From Phlebopus portentosus (taxonomy: Eukaryota; Basidiomycota; Agaricomycetes; Boletales; Boletinellaceae), in assembly GCA_037892935.1 (NCBI GenBank), contig JAYXKI010000015.1, positions 496,001 to 560,000 of the forward strand: a stretch of DNA of 64,000 nucleotides, given 5' to 3'. Shown in pieces: positions 33,378-42,358 of the stretch. The first letter of the stretch is position 1; each line of letters begins with the position of its first letter. Below the pieces are notes generated by a model. It saw only the letters and a list, made by a program, of their open reading frames with translations. It was not told the origin of the DNA and did not search any database. The position numbers and the translations under genes were made by a program.

Positions 33378-36300
33378 CTAAGCCTCGCTGCACTCACTAT
33401 CCGAGGAGTCAGCCCAAAACCAATCCTTGTATGAAGGATCCCCTTTTTCTTCTGGCAGATCCCATCTGCGAACTGGCAGCGCTTTGTTTCGAGTGAATGG
33501 CCTTTTTGCGGCTCTCCAATGACGCTTGTGCCATTCCGGATAACCGAAATCTCGCTGCTTGATACCTGTCTTGCTCTGGTATCTCCTTCTCTTGATTACC
33601 CTCTGAGCTACGGACTCTCCTAGTGCCGTCCTCAGGAACTCATCATCTTCTTTCTTGATGTCGATTACTCTCTGCGTAGAGTCTATAATATCCGCGATCT
33701 TCTTTCTAGAGGGAAGATCTATCGTGTCCAGCCAACGATTCCTCTCGTGATACTCCCGCAATTTCTCTGGGGCATTGCGTAGCCCTTCCACAGGTTCCCA
33801 GGTATTCTCTTCCTCCGGGTAGCCGAGCCATTTAACCTGATACTCCCATTTTCCGTGCCTTTTCCTCATGTCCCGGATCGCTTCAACCTCGTATTCGGTT
33901 TCTCCAGCGATAACTTCTGGTGGTGGTCTTGTTCTCTGTGCCGGATCTTTTCTTTCTCGATAGGGAATTAATAGTCCTGCATAGAACACCGGGTGGATCC
34001 TCAACTCTTTTGGGAGATCCAATTCGTAGTTGACTAGCCCATGCTTTGCGATAACTTGATAAGGTCCCAGGTTTCTATCCCCTAGCTTCCTCGTGGGAAC
34101 TAGCAAGGTTAGATTCCGACCATCTAACATAACTTTATCGCCAACTTCGAATGACGGCATCGGGCCTCGGTGTCTGTCTGCGAATCTCTTCATCGCGTCT
34201 CGTGCCTTCTCCAGCGCCTTTGTTGCTTCTTCCTGATTCTTCTTTCGCATAGCCACATAGTCCTGTGTTCCTCGGATTGGAAGCTTGAATCCTAATTCCG
34301 GCTGAAATCCATACACCAATTCAAATGGTGTCTTGCCTGTACTAGAGTGAGAGCGACTATTATAGGCGAATTCTGCCATAGGTAGATGTTCGTCCCAATC
34401 GTCTTGCTGCAAGCTGGAATAGCAACGTAGCAGCTGTTCCATTTCTTGATTTACTCGCTCTGTTTGACCATCTGTTTGTGGATGATATGCCGTGCTAAGC
34501 TTCGTTTCAATCCCGAGGGCCTGGTTCACCTGTTCTGTAAACCGGCTAGCGAATTGAGGTCCCCTGTCGCTGATTACTGTCTTCGGAGTTCCGACCTTGC
34601 TGTAGACATAATTGATCATTAAGTCCGCAGTGGTCTTCGAGTTTGCATTTACTGTAGTAGGTATAAAAGTTCCCATTTTAGAGAACCTGTCTACCACCAC
34701 TAGTATCGCATTGTTTCCTTTGCTCGTCGTTGGAAGTCCGGTGACATAGTCCATGGTAATCTCGTCGTAGGGCTTTGTCGCTATCTGCAATGGTTGTAGC
34801 GGTGGTTGCGTCTTTCCTCGTCGCGCTTTCGTCCTTTGGCACACGTCGCATGTGCGCACATATTCTTCGACCCATTCCCTCATCTTCGGCCACCAAACTC
34901 TTCTTTCCAGTTTGTCTATAGTCTTCTGTAACCCCGGGTGTCCTGACGCCGGTGCGTCATGGCACTGTCGTACAATTTCCTTCTTAACTTCTTCATCTGG
35001 TGGGATAACCAATTTATCATCCTTCCACCAATATCCTTCTTCGAACGTTCCGTTTGTTGGCTCTTTGGATCGTTCATAGGCGTCTCGAATCTTCTCTCCC
35101 AGTTCAGGACCCCCTGTAAGCTCAAATACCCGTACTGTGCGCATGGGCAAGTCCGATGTTCTGAACAATTGTGGAGGAAGTAGGACTTGTTCTGGCTGGT
35201 CCTCTTGGCCCTGTTCATAGTCTGGCCTCCTTGATAATGCGTCCGCTCGTGAATTCTTGGTTCCAGGTCGATACTCGATTCGAAATCGAAATCTGCTGAG
35301 AAATGTCGCCCATCTTGCTTGGCGGCCACTTAGCTTCCTAGCTCCCATAAAATATCGAAGGTTAGCTTGATCGCTGACCACTCGAATCTCATGTTTAGCT
35401 CCTTCCAAGTGGTGCCTCCAGTTGCTCAAGGCCTTGACAATTGCTAGTAATTCTTTGTCCATTACTGGATAGTTATTCTCGGCGTCTCGATAGGTGTTCG
35501 ACCAATATCCAATGGGGTGCAAAATTTCATCGTCCCCAAGCTGCGAGAGCACGGCTCCCATCGCAAAGTTTGACGCGTCGGTTTCCAGCACAAATTGCTT
35601 CTCATGATCCGGTCGTACTAGCATTGGTGCAGTGGTAAAAGCTTCTTTAAGTTTCCTAAAGCTCTCTTGTTGTCGTTCTCCCCAGGTAAACGTCTTCTTG
35701 CCGGACATAAGTTCCGTTAGTGGCCTAGCGATCTTGGCGAAACCTTCAATAAATTTTCGGTAGAAGTTTGCAAAACCGATAAACTTTCGAATGTCTCGCT
35801 TGCTTGACAAATCTGGCCATTCTTGAACTGCCTTTACCTTGTAGGGATCCATCTGCATGCCCGACTGGTTAACCACAAATCCTAAATAATCGAGTTCCTT
35901 CTTTCCGAAGTAGCACTTCTCTGGTTTGCAGAAGAAGTCTGCTTCCCTCAACCTGCGCAATACCTCTGCTAACAGGTCCCAATGTTCCTGTTCCGTTTCC
36001 GCATAGACTATAATGTCGTCCAAATAAATGAGTATGCCCTGCCCAATCATGTCCTGAAAGAGCTCGTTCATTGCACGTTGGAATACCGCAGGTGCATTCA
36101 TTAATCCAAACTGCATTACCATTGGCTGGTATACTCCCATATGAGTCCTGAAGGCGGCATACTTCTCATGCCCAGGGTGTATTCTGATGTTGTTATACCC
36201 GCTTCGCAAATCCAGTGTAGAGAACCATTTGGCATGTGCAAGGTCGTCCGGGAGCATATGTAATAGAGGCATCGGTTGGTGGTCTGGAATGACCACCGCA

Positions 36301-38669
36301 TTCAGTCCTCTATAGTCGATAACAATCCTATACTCCGGCTTGCCATCCTTCCCTATTGTCTTCTTGGCTATGACAAATACTGGTGCGCAAGTGTTCGCCT
36401 TTTCTTCAGCTGGTACTCGGTTTCCTACAACACGAATCCATCCCTTCTTCAGGTCCTCGCGAATCCATTCTTCTACCGCTCGCTTTTCAGCAGGAGCGAG
36501 TGGATATACCGGTCCAGGTTTCGGGAGCTCTGCTCCTGGTAGGAGCTCGATCTTTATGTCCCATTGTCCCGACTTAGGTAGCCGCCTAGCAGCATCCTTG
36601 TCGAACCTATCCCTGAACTCCCATATTTGTTTTGGAAGAATGTCTTCGAGAGATTTGTCGCCAGCAGAGCCTGCCATCCTTTCATCGAGTGCTTTCTCTT
36701 GTGCATATTTTTGAGCTATGCTGTTGTACTTGAGAAGGCGTTCTCTCCGTGATGCGACTTGTCGATGCTCTAGGCGGCGGATCCAGTGAGGAGGTTTGGG
36801 TGGCTCTCCTCTTCGAGAGGCGTCCTCTGCTTCCCCTAAGGTAGCAGGCTTGTGCGATCCTAGGATACCCTTGAACTCCGTCTCAGATCCAGCTCTTCTC
36901 TCTAGCACTTTTCTTTCCACTTTGGGCGGCTGCATGACCGAGTCAACAGGTGTGCGCCATTGGCGCCTCTTCTGCCCCTGCGAGAGCTCCTGCTCCATCA
37001 CGGCATAATTCGAAATGAACCTGTTACCTTTACCGTTTGTTTTCCCTGTCGGAGCAGGGCCCTGCATTTGGTTCTTAAACCGTGGTCTTCGCGGGCGCAC
37101 TTGAGCTCCCGAAGCTAGCCTACTTGATGGTTGCGGCGTACTAACTTCGGCCCTGTGCCAATTGAGTGGGACTACCCTCCCTTTGGGGTGGACCACTTTC
37201 CTAGACACTAGCCTACCCTTGAACGGCGTCTCATGTCTAGTCACTCCTCGGTTTCTCGTAGGAGGAGTTCTCGCTAGGTGGCCGAACCTAGTACGCTTCG
37301 TGGCCTTAGTTCCACGGCGCTCCCGACCCGAAGTACTCCTGCTTGTACCTCTGCTTCGTGTGGTGAAGCTTACCGACTGCTTTTGCACTGCCAGGGTTGA
37401 GTCATTGTGGCCCTCGTGCACGGATGGAGGAGTCCACTCCACCCTTATACTCCTTATGACTGGGTTTGAATCCGTACCACTTCCTCCGCTCTTCTGTCGA
37501 CGCATCTTGAGAGGATCAGGTGCGTAGTGTCCGGGCTTTCCTCCTTTAGGTGGTACACTAGGCTTCTTCCTTCTATTCGTATCAGATCCTTCTGCGTCGA
37601 TTGTCATTTGTGCCTGTATTTCTTCCCGCACTCTTGCTTGGTCTTCAGATGTTGTTGGTGAGGTCGTTGTTCCCAGGCCTCCCTGAATCGCTATCAGCTG
37701 AAGACGCGCCATATACATGCCGCCATATTCATCGAGGAGTTCATCATGTTTGGCACCCTTGTCCATTTCTCTGACCATGGTGCGGTATACTGCACCATCT
37801 GCATCCTCGAGACTGTTAAAGCTGTGCCAGTTTTGATCGTCCTTCGTTATTCGGCACTTATCCCCGAACCAAAAGAATTTCCATCTTCCTTCTTGCTTAG
37901 CGAAGGAGAGTTCTGGCGGCTTGTGCATGACTTCTTCGAACGTGACAAGCGGTGCTGCTGATTCCTTTTCTTTTCCTTTGTCTGGTGGTACGATCGTAGG
38001 TTCTTCTTCTATGTCTTCCTTCTCAGTTTCTTGTCCTGTTTCGATGTCGCTGTGGTAATAGACCCTAGTTTCCCAAGCTTCTTCCTTTTCATCATCGGCA
38101 TCCCATTCGGGTGGAATGTAGTCTGGAATTCTTCGCCATCTTCTGCGTTTCCGGAGCTTCCTTGGGGCTAGGATTAGCTGTATGGAACGCAATCGTGCCG
38201 TTCCATTAAATGCAATTTCCTTCCCGCCTTTGCGAAGAATCCCCTTTGTCCAGTCGATGGTTGGCTTATGCTGTTCAAGCCAATCATTTCCTATGAGAAA
38301 CTTGTCTTCGTGTGTATCCACCACTGCGATGTCCATTAAACCTCTTGTAATCCCTGTGTCCACTATTGCTCTGACGTTCCGAGTCCATCCACCATGATTA
38401 ATCGATCCATCGGCGTTCCGGATGGTATAATTACCTTCTGCAGGCACTGTTCTCAGCCCTAGGCTCTGTACAACCATGGGGCTAATAGTAGTGATCGCAG
38501 ATCCGGAGTCAATCATAGCCGAGAGATTAACCTTTTTCTGTCCCTGAATGACGTCAATGGGTATAGTGGGATGGTTGGAGTTTGGTCTAGCAATAGTCCA
38601 TCGGCGCTTTATCTCTTGTGTGTCCTTCGAGCCCTCGCCAGTGTCCGATGTTGACTGGCGGCCCTTCAA
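33378..38669 (-). CDS. C2 pol polyprotein: protease, RT, RNase H, integrase, chromodomain (1763 aa)
   Basis: Uninterrupted frame on the minus strand. Aspartic protease MIDSGSAITT (D54-S55-G56). A long basic, low-complexity linker (about 230-680). RT with the active site YLDD at about residue 882. RNase H LETDASNFAMGAVLSQ. Integrase HHCC finger, core with ITMDYVTGLP (Asp about 1307), VISDRGPQF (Asp about 1367) and DGQTERVNQEMEQ (Glu about 1403). Then a chromodomain (EYEVEAIRDMRKRHGKWEYQ..., about 1590-1645) and a basic tail ending SDSECSEA. All catalytic residues are present. The first codon is TTG directly after the gag stop region, so expression needs a -1 shift from gag. Reverse-transcribes and integrates the element (family knowledge). 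Confidence 0.92.
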   Translation of the reverse strand: MKGRQSTSDTGEGSKDTQEIKRRWTIARPNSNHPTIPIDVIQGQKKVNLSAMIDSGSAITTISPMVVQSLGLRTVPAEGNYTIRNADGSINHGGWTRNVRAIVDTGITRGLMDIAVVDTHEDKFLIGNDWLEQHKPTIDWTKGILRKGGKEIAFNGTARLRSIQLILAPRKLRKRRRWRRIPDYIPPEWDADDEKEEAWETRVYYHSDIETGQETEKEDIEEEPTIVPPDKGKEKESAAPLVTFEEVMHKPPELSFAKQEGRWKFFWFGDKCRITKDDQNWHSFNSLEDADGAVYRTMVREMDKGAKHDELLDEYGGMYMARLQLIAIQGGLGTTTSPTTSEDQARVREEIQAQMTIDAEGSDTNRRKKPSVPPKGGKPGHYAPDPLKMRRQKSGGSGTDSNPVIRSIRVEWTPPSVHEGHNDSTLAVQKQSVSFTTRSRGTSRSTSGRERRGTKATKRTRFGHLARTPPTRNRGVTRHETPFKGRLVSRKVVHPKGRVVPLNWHRAEVSTPQPSSRLASGAQVRPRRPRFKNQMQGPAPTGKTNGKGNRFISNYAVMEQELSQGQKRRQWRTPVDSVMQPPKVERKVLERRAGSETEFKGILGSHKPATLGEAEDASRRGEPPKPPHWIRRLEHRQVASRRERLLKYNSIAQKYAQEKALDERMAGSAGDKSLEDILPKQIWEFRDRFDKDAARRLPKSGQWDIKIELLPGAELPKPGPVYPLAPAEKRAVEEWIREDLKKGWIRVVGNRVPAEEKANTCAPVFVIAKKTIGKDGKPEYRIVIDYRGLNAVVIPDHQPMPLLHMLPDDLAHAKWFSTLDLRSGYNNIRIHPGHEKYAAFRTHMGVYQPMVMQFGLMNAPAVFQRAMNELFQDMIGQGILIYLDDIIVYAETEQEHWDLLAEVLRRLREADFFCKPEKCYFGKKELDYLGFVVNQSGMQMDPYKVKAVQEWPDLSSKRDIRKFIGFANFYRKFIEGFAKIARPLTELMSGKKTFTWGERQQESFRKLKEAFTTAPMLVRPDHEKQFVLETDASNFAMGAVLSQLGDDEILHPIGYWSNTYRDAENNYPVMDKELLAIVKALSNWRHHLEGAKHEIRVVSDQANLRYFMGARKLSGRQARWATFLSRFRFRIEYRPGTKNSRADALSRRPDYEQGQEDQPEQVLLPPQLFRTSDLPMRTVRVFELTGGPELGEKIRDAYERSKEPTNGTFEEGYWWKDDKLVIPPDEEVKKEIVRQCHDAPASGHPGLQKTIDKLERRVWWPKMREWVEEYVRTCDVCQRTKARRGKTQPPLQPLQIATKPYDEITMDYVTGLPTTSKGNNAILVVVDRFSKMGTFIPTTVNANSKTTADLMINYVYSKVGTPKTVISDRGPQFASRFTEQVNQALGIETKLSTAYHPQTDGQTERVNQEMEQLLRCYSSLQQDDWDEHLPMAEFAYNSRSHSSTGKTPFELVYGFQPELGFKLPIRGTQDYVAMRKKNQEEATKALEKARDAMKRFADRHRGPMPSFEVGDKVMLDGRNLTLLVPTRKLGDRNLGPYQVIAKHGLVNYELDLPKELRIHPVFYAGLLIPYRERKDPAQRTRPPPEVIAGETEYEVEAIRDMRKRHGKWEYQVKWLGYPEEENTWEPVEGLRNAPEKLREYHERNRWLDTIDLPSRKKIADIIDSTQRVIDIKKEDDEFLRTALGESVAQRVIKRRRYQSKTGIKQRDFGYPEWHKRHWRAAKRPFTRNKALPVRRWDLPEEKGDPSYKDWFWADSSDSECSEA

Positions 38670-38672
38670 AAA
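38666..38672 (-). other. Candidate gag-pol -1 shift site TTTTTGA (family C)
   Basis: gag ends GAT TTT TGA; the pol frame reads TTT TTG AAG. A Phe tRNA in the P site could slip back one T just before the UGA stop. The same bases occur in C1 (about 47191-47197). This is a shift-at-stop arrangement, not a classical heptamer. Confidence 0.45.
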
Positions 38673-39688
38673 TCCTCCTCGGAATCCTCCTCGAGGGCAT
38701 ACGAAGCCCGTTCCTTACGCCTTGGTAACTTCGTTTTCTTGTCCAGTAGTTCCTCCATTTCAGAATCGCTGCTAATCCCAACTTCCCGGCGTTTTAGGAA
38801 GCGGCCAGTCTTGCCAGATCGTCTCTTCTGCACCCGTCTCTTGTAGTTGGTTCGGTGTCCACGGCTTCCCTGTGTGTCTCGCCCTACATTGTTGCAGTCC
38901 CGTGCGAAGTGACCTGTCTTGCCGCATGCCCAGCATATCCCGGCATCTCCTCGGGACCCCCTAGTAAAGCGCCTAGACATGTCGATGTCCATAGGCTCAC
39001 CCAGAAACTCAGCTGGACGGCGAGCTTCTGGGGGCACTGGCGTGTACGATACTGCCTGCCCATCTTTAAACATAGGGGTGTACTTCCTATTGCTGCCTAT
39101 CACCTTGGCAGCCATCAGACTGGCCTCCAGATTACTAGCGTTCTCCTTCCATTGGTTCAGGTCCCATTCTGGGTGGTCTGTATTCGTAAGCAGGGCCTTT
39201 AGGATCGTTTGATTGAGTCCTCTCTTGTACTCGTAAATCAGTGCCTGATGGTCGTAGTGCTTTGGCAGCCTCATCCTAATGTCGTCAAAGGCCCTGTTAT
39301 ACTGCTTCACCCGCGCCCGTTCCTGATAAATCGTTCTAATATTCCGCTCGGCTTCTTCTTGAAGTCCAAAAATGCCATTGTGGTTGAGCGCTAATTCGTT
39401 CCATAGATCGTCCTCGCTGTCCCATCCACCCTTCTTGTCCATAACAAGCTTGCCCTCCGCATCTCGCTTGTAGGTGGAGACTAATTGATTTCTGTTCACG
39501 GCCCACTTGCCATTAACCCAAGTCTGAGCTTGACCTCGCAGACATTCCAAAATAATCTTAACCCTCTTGACTGGGTCGCTCGGATGTTTTTCATTCAACC
39601 GGCTGATCATTTGATTCTGGAAGTTCTCAAGCGACTCATAAGGGTTTCCCTTAAACAAGGGATACTTCATGATATCTTTGTTTGACAT
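38666..39688 (-). CDS. C2 gag (340 aa) with CCHC zinc knuckle
   Basis: Starts at ATG (MSNKDIMKYPLFKGNPYESLENF) and stops at TGA 38666. The first ~200 residues resemble a retrotransposon gag/capsid domain (ECLRGQAQTWV, FDDIRMRLPKHYDH, YKRGLNQ). A single zinc knuckle, CWACGKTGHFARDC, lies near residue 250-263 in a basic context for RNA binding. The tail is Lys/Arg then Glu/Asp-rich (EEDSEEDF). It overlaps pol and is followed by the candidate -1 shift. The C1 copy is equally long and open. Confidence 0.9.
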   Translation of the reverse strand: MSNKDIMKYPLFKGNPYESLENFQNQMISRLNEKHPSDPVKRVKIILECLRGQAQTWVNGKWAVNRNQLVSTYKRDAEGKLVMDKKGGWDSEDDLWNELALNHNGIFGLQEEAERNIRTIYQERARVKQYNRAFDDIRMRLPKHYDHQALIYEYKRGLNQTILKALLTNTDHPEWDLNQWKENASNLEASLMAAKVIGSNRKYTPMFKDGQAVSYTPVPPEARRPAEFLGEPMDIDMSRRFTRGSRGDAGICWACGKTGHFARDCNNVGRDTQGSRGHRTNYKRRVQKRRSGKTGRFLKRREVGISSDSEMEELLDKKTKLPRRKERASYALEEDSEEDF

Positions 39689-39885
39689 AATGACCTAGAC
39701 GAATTCAACCAACATTTTTATGAGTATCACCTTCATTCAGCGCATTACAATAATACATGGTTTAGTAGCTAAGTTATCCAGCGAGTACCACCTCCGCTTT
39801 CCAACTAGCCACCTTACCCTTCCTCCCCGGTCGGTTCTTGGGCGTCTTCCTTCCTCCTGGCAAGCTCCCAGCTCTAAACCAGGGC

Positions 39886-41793
39886 CTATCTCCTTTCTTC
39901 CCGAGCTTCGTATCGTTCTTCGCCACTTTCGTGTTCCTCGCTTTCCTCTTCTGTCTCCCAGTCGTCGTTCGCATCGAAATACTCTTGATCCTCGCTGGTT
40001 GGCTCTTCTACGTCGTTACCTCGCACCCACACTACCCTCGTCATGTTCGCTACCCCCTGCCTCAGTGGTCCCTCTCGTATGTCGAGAGGGTCCGAAGGTA
40101 TAGGGCAGCTGTTAGGACGAATGATCGGACCATAGAGATAATCAGAGTCTGGGGAGTACTCACTGACCGCCTGGAGCCTTGCTTCTCTCTCCTCAAGCTC
40201 AAGAGCGCTTGGAGTAGGCGATCCCGGCGGCGAGTCCTGGTGCGGGTACTGGAGGTGGTTCCTTTCGACGTAGTGGCCGTTCCAACCCAGCCGTTGGATT
40301 GCTCCCTCGACGAGCTCTCCTTGCTCGTTCCACATGAGCTCCCGGATTCCAGTGCCATACCCCATCTCTCGAGTGTTGTCCGCCTCCCATGCTTCCCCAG
40401 CATCGGGAGGCGGTCCCCATCCGTCGTTGGATGGCCAGGGCTGTGGCGACTCAGGAATTACCTCCCTCAGCAGTTCTTCTGCTTGCTGGTCCAGGCTTCC
40501 GGGTTGCGTGTCTGTGGAGATGTAGTCCGGGAGATCTTCTTCAACTTCGATGCTTCCTTCGACTTCTTGTTCCTCTTGGGCGAGCGCAGCAGGCGCTACC
40601 AGCCCTCCTTCCGCAACTACCTCAGCAACATAGCTCCTTCCTACTTCTACTGCCTGCTGTCGCAACTGCGACGACGGTTGTCCTGTTCGAGTGTCCGTTC
40701 CTCCTGGTTCCCTGCTCTGGCGAATGATTTCGACCATCTGATCCACAAAGCGTTCTCCTGCTGGGATCAGGCCGGGCATCTGTTCTTCGTCGGAGTCTGA
40801 GCTCATGCTTTCGAAGCGGCTAGCTAGACCTAGGCCTCTACCTTGCAGCGGGGAGTCAGGGCTCAACCTTGCCCCTCCTCGCCTAGCTCGCTGTGTCAGG
40901 TAGGATTGTCGAAGCCTAATCGTTTGTTGGATCCGACGAATGCCTTCCGTGATCGAGTACTGGGCCGCAAGTTCTTCCTCGGCATTGCTGATCCGGGCTC
41001 GAATAGCCTCGACCTGTTCGACCAGGTAGCTAGCCTGCGTGTGTAGTTGCAGGAAGTCCGTACCAGTCAGCCGAATAATCTCTTGCTGGGAGTTGACCAC
41101 TTGTTGAGCGAGGGCTGACTGACTGCCCTGAATGGCCATTGTTACCGCTCCCAGAATACGAGCTTGCAGAATCCCGAACGCATAGTTGATCCGTACGTCC
41201 CGCTGTTCGCCTTCTCGTCTGAGACTAGTGATGACTGCCTCGGCGATCGCATCCCCGACGTGTCCCTGAATATGCGCCAGAAACTCCCCCAGTGTTTGTC
41301 CTTCTACGGTAAGGTTCTCGGAGTATTGAGAGCCCATGTCGTAGAGTCGAGCGACAGTAGCTGTGAGAGTTCTGAGGGACCGATCAACGCTAGTAAGTCG
41401 ATTGTCGAGGTCGATGACGGCGTGTCGCAGGGCGGAAACAACTTGGTTGGGTTGCCCGTCAGTACTGACCATTCGGTCCAAGCGTCCGTGTAGACTGTCG
41501 AGTCGTTCGCTGATGCGTGCCAGAGCGGATTCCATACGTTCTCCAGGTCCGGGTTGAGGAACTGCCAGTCGTTGAGTTTGGAGTAGAAATCTCCGACCGG
41601 CACGACGGAATGGGGAACTTCTTTCGTTGTCTTGCCGTTCCACCCACGTCCATAGCGTTCCAAAGCCTCGAAGAAGGCTGATTCGACCTCGGAGTTGTTG
41701 AGTAACGACGTATACCATGGAAGAAAACCAGACGATGCAGAGTGTAAACCAGAGACTAGACCAACCAACTTGCCACAGTTCCATCGGTGACAT
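39886..41793 (-). CDS. C2 leader ORF2: coiled-coil protein of unknown function (up to 635 aa)
   Basis: Open from ATG 41793 to 39886, between the 5' LTR and gag, on the sense strand of the element. The N-terminal ~35 residues would form a hydrophobic Trp/Val-rich segment (SSLWFTLCIVWFSSMVYVV). However, C1 and C2 diverge here mostly in this frame, while the overlapping ORF1 frame stays conserved, so the real start may be later (for example the Met of MESALARISERL near 41535). From there to ~41000 is heptad-like (LDSLHGRLDRM, VIDLDNRLTSVDRSLRTL). The C-terminal half is acidic with repeated E-E runs. I know no homologue. Not gag, not env by any motif I can see. Confidence 0.55.
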   Translation of the reverse strand: MSPMELWQVGWSSLWFTLCIVWFSSMVYVVTQQLRGRISLLRGFGTLWTWVERQDNERSSPFRRAGRRFLLQTQRLAVPQPGPGERMESALARISERLDSLHGRLDRMVSTDGQPNQVVSALRHAVIDLDNRLTSVDRSLRTLTATVARLYDMGSQYSENLTVEGQTLGEFLAHIQGHVGDAIAEAVITSLRREGEQRDVRINYAFGILQARILGAVTMAIQGSQSALAQQVVNSQQEIIRLTGTDFLQLHTQASYLVEQVEAIRARISNAEEELAAQYSITEGIRRIQQTIRLRQSYLTQRARRGGARLSPDSPLQGRGLGLASRFESMSSDSDEEQMPGLIPAGERFVDQMVEIIRQSREPGGTDTRTGQPSSQLRQQAVEVGRSYVAEVVAEGGLVAPAALAQEEQEVEGSIEVEEDLPDYISTDTQPGSLDQQAEELLREVIPESPQPWPSNDGWGPPPDAGEAWEADNTREMGYGTGIRELMWNEQGELVEGAIQRLGWNGHYVERNHLQYPHQDSPPGSPTPSALELEEREARLQAVSEYSPDSDYLYGPIIRPNSCPIPSDPLDIREGPLRQGVANMTRVVWVRGNDVEEPTSEDQEYFDANDDWETEEESEEHESGEERYEAREERR

Positions 41794-42221
41794 AGTTGTT
41801 TCGCAGTAGTATAGTTGCCTTGATAGACTTGTAAAAGGACTTGATGGAGGAAATGAGAATGTTCGAGTAGGGTGTATTCGAACGCTTTATATTCCTGACA
41901 CAGAGCGAGTAGTTCTTCTTCAACTGGCGTCGGACCTCTGAGTGCCTCCCAATTGAAACTGTGTCCGTTCAATAGGTTGTCCGCGTGTACAAGCAAGAAC
42001 TTCCTCCCAACTCTTTCGTGTCTTTCGGCGGTGATACGAAGCTCCAGGGCGGATAGTATAACCGACCGGTAGGGTTCTAGGATAGGGGTGTTTGAGTGCT
42101 TCTTACCTCGATAGAAGTTTATCGTGCGAAACGCCGAATTGACTTCTTCCTCGAATGTATGGAGCGCTCTAACAAGACTCCGATGGAGTGTGTAAGCCTG
42201 CTTTAGCCGTCGACGATACGC
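41304..42221 (-). CDS. C2 leader ORF1, AUG-less, overlapping ORF2 in another frame
   Basis: A stop-free frame of about 306 codons runs from just after TAA (about 42222-42224) to 41304 with no Met codon at all. It overlaps the first ~490 nt of the 635-codon frame. The protein looks real: ALHTFEEEVNSAFRTINFYR, SVILSALELRITAERHERVG, EYTLLEHSHFLHQVLLQVYQ. C1 keeps the same frame with few changes up to roughly residue 240, apart from a CGA-to-TGA stop at 50310. Beyond LNPDLENVW (about 41545) the ORF2 frame is better kept. A hand-over from ORF1 to ORF2 by splicing or frameshifting is possible. Start mechanism unknown. Confidence 0.45.
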   Translation of the reverse strand, partial: AYRRRLKQAYTLHRSLVRALHTFEEEVNSAFRTINFYRGKKHSNTPILEPYRSVILSALELRITAERHERVGRKFLLVHADNLLNGHSFNWEALRGPTPVEEELLALCQEYKAFEYTLLEHSHFLHQVLLQVYQGNYTTAKQLCHRWNCGKLVGLVSGLHSASSGFLPWYTSLLNNSEVESAFFEALERYGRGWNGKTTKEVPHSVVPVGDFYSKLNDWQFLNPDLENVWNPLWHASANDSTVYTDAWTEWSVLTGNPTKLFPPCDTPSSTSTIDLLALIGPSELSQLLSLDSTTWALNTPRTLP

Positions 42222-42235
42222 TTATCGATGATCAG

Positions 42236-42289
42236 CTAATTGTATTAACAGGCATAGAAGAAACCCTCCCAGGGCAGAGCAATACTTAC
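42236..42289 (-). other. Candidate leader intron in C2 (54 nt)
   Basis: On the minus strand it begins GTAAGTATTGC and ends ACAATTAG, with a TTAATAC branch-like site 9 nt before the end. It contains the only ATG found between the 5' LTR and 41793, so splicing would remove an upstream AUG. The same bases occur in C1 (about 50763-50816). Confidence 0.45.
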
Positions 42290-42358
42290 TGATCGATAGT
42301 GGGTATTGCACTATGAAACAGCAAGATTGATTATCCCAGGATTGGAGCAAAATTATAA

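Noticed and set aside
39838..40800. Long plus-strand frame opposite the leader ORF2 of C2
   Set aside because: Antisense shadow of an acidic, Glu-rich coding region; no ATG-driven domain, and broken in C1.
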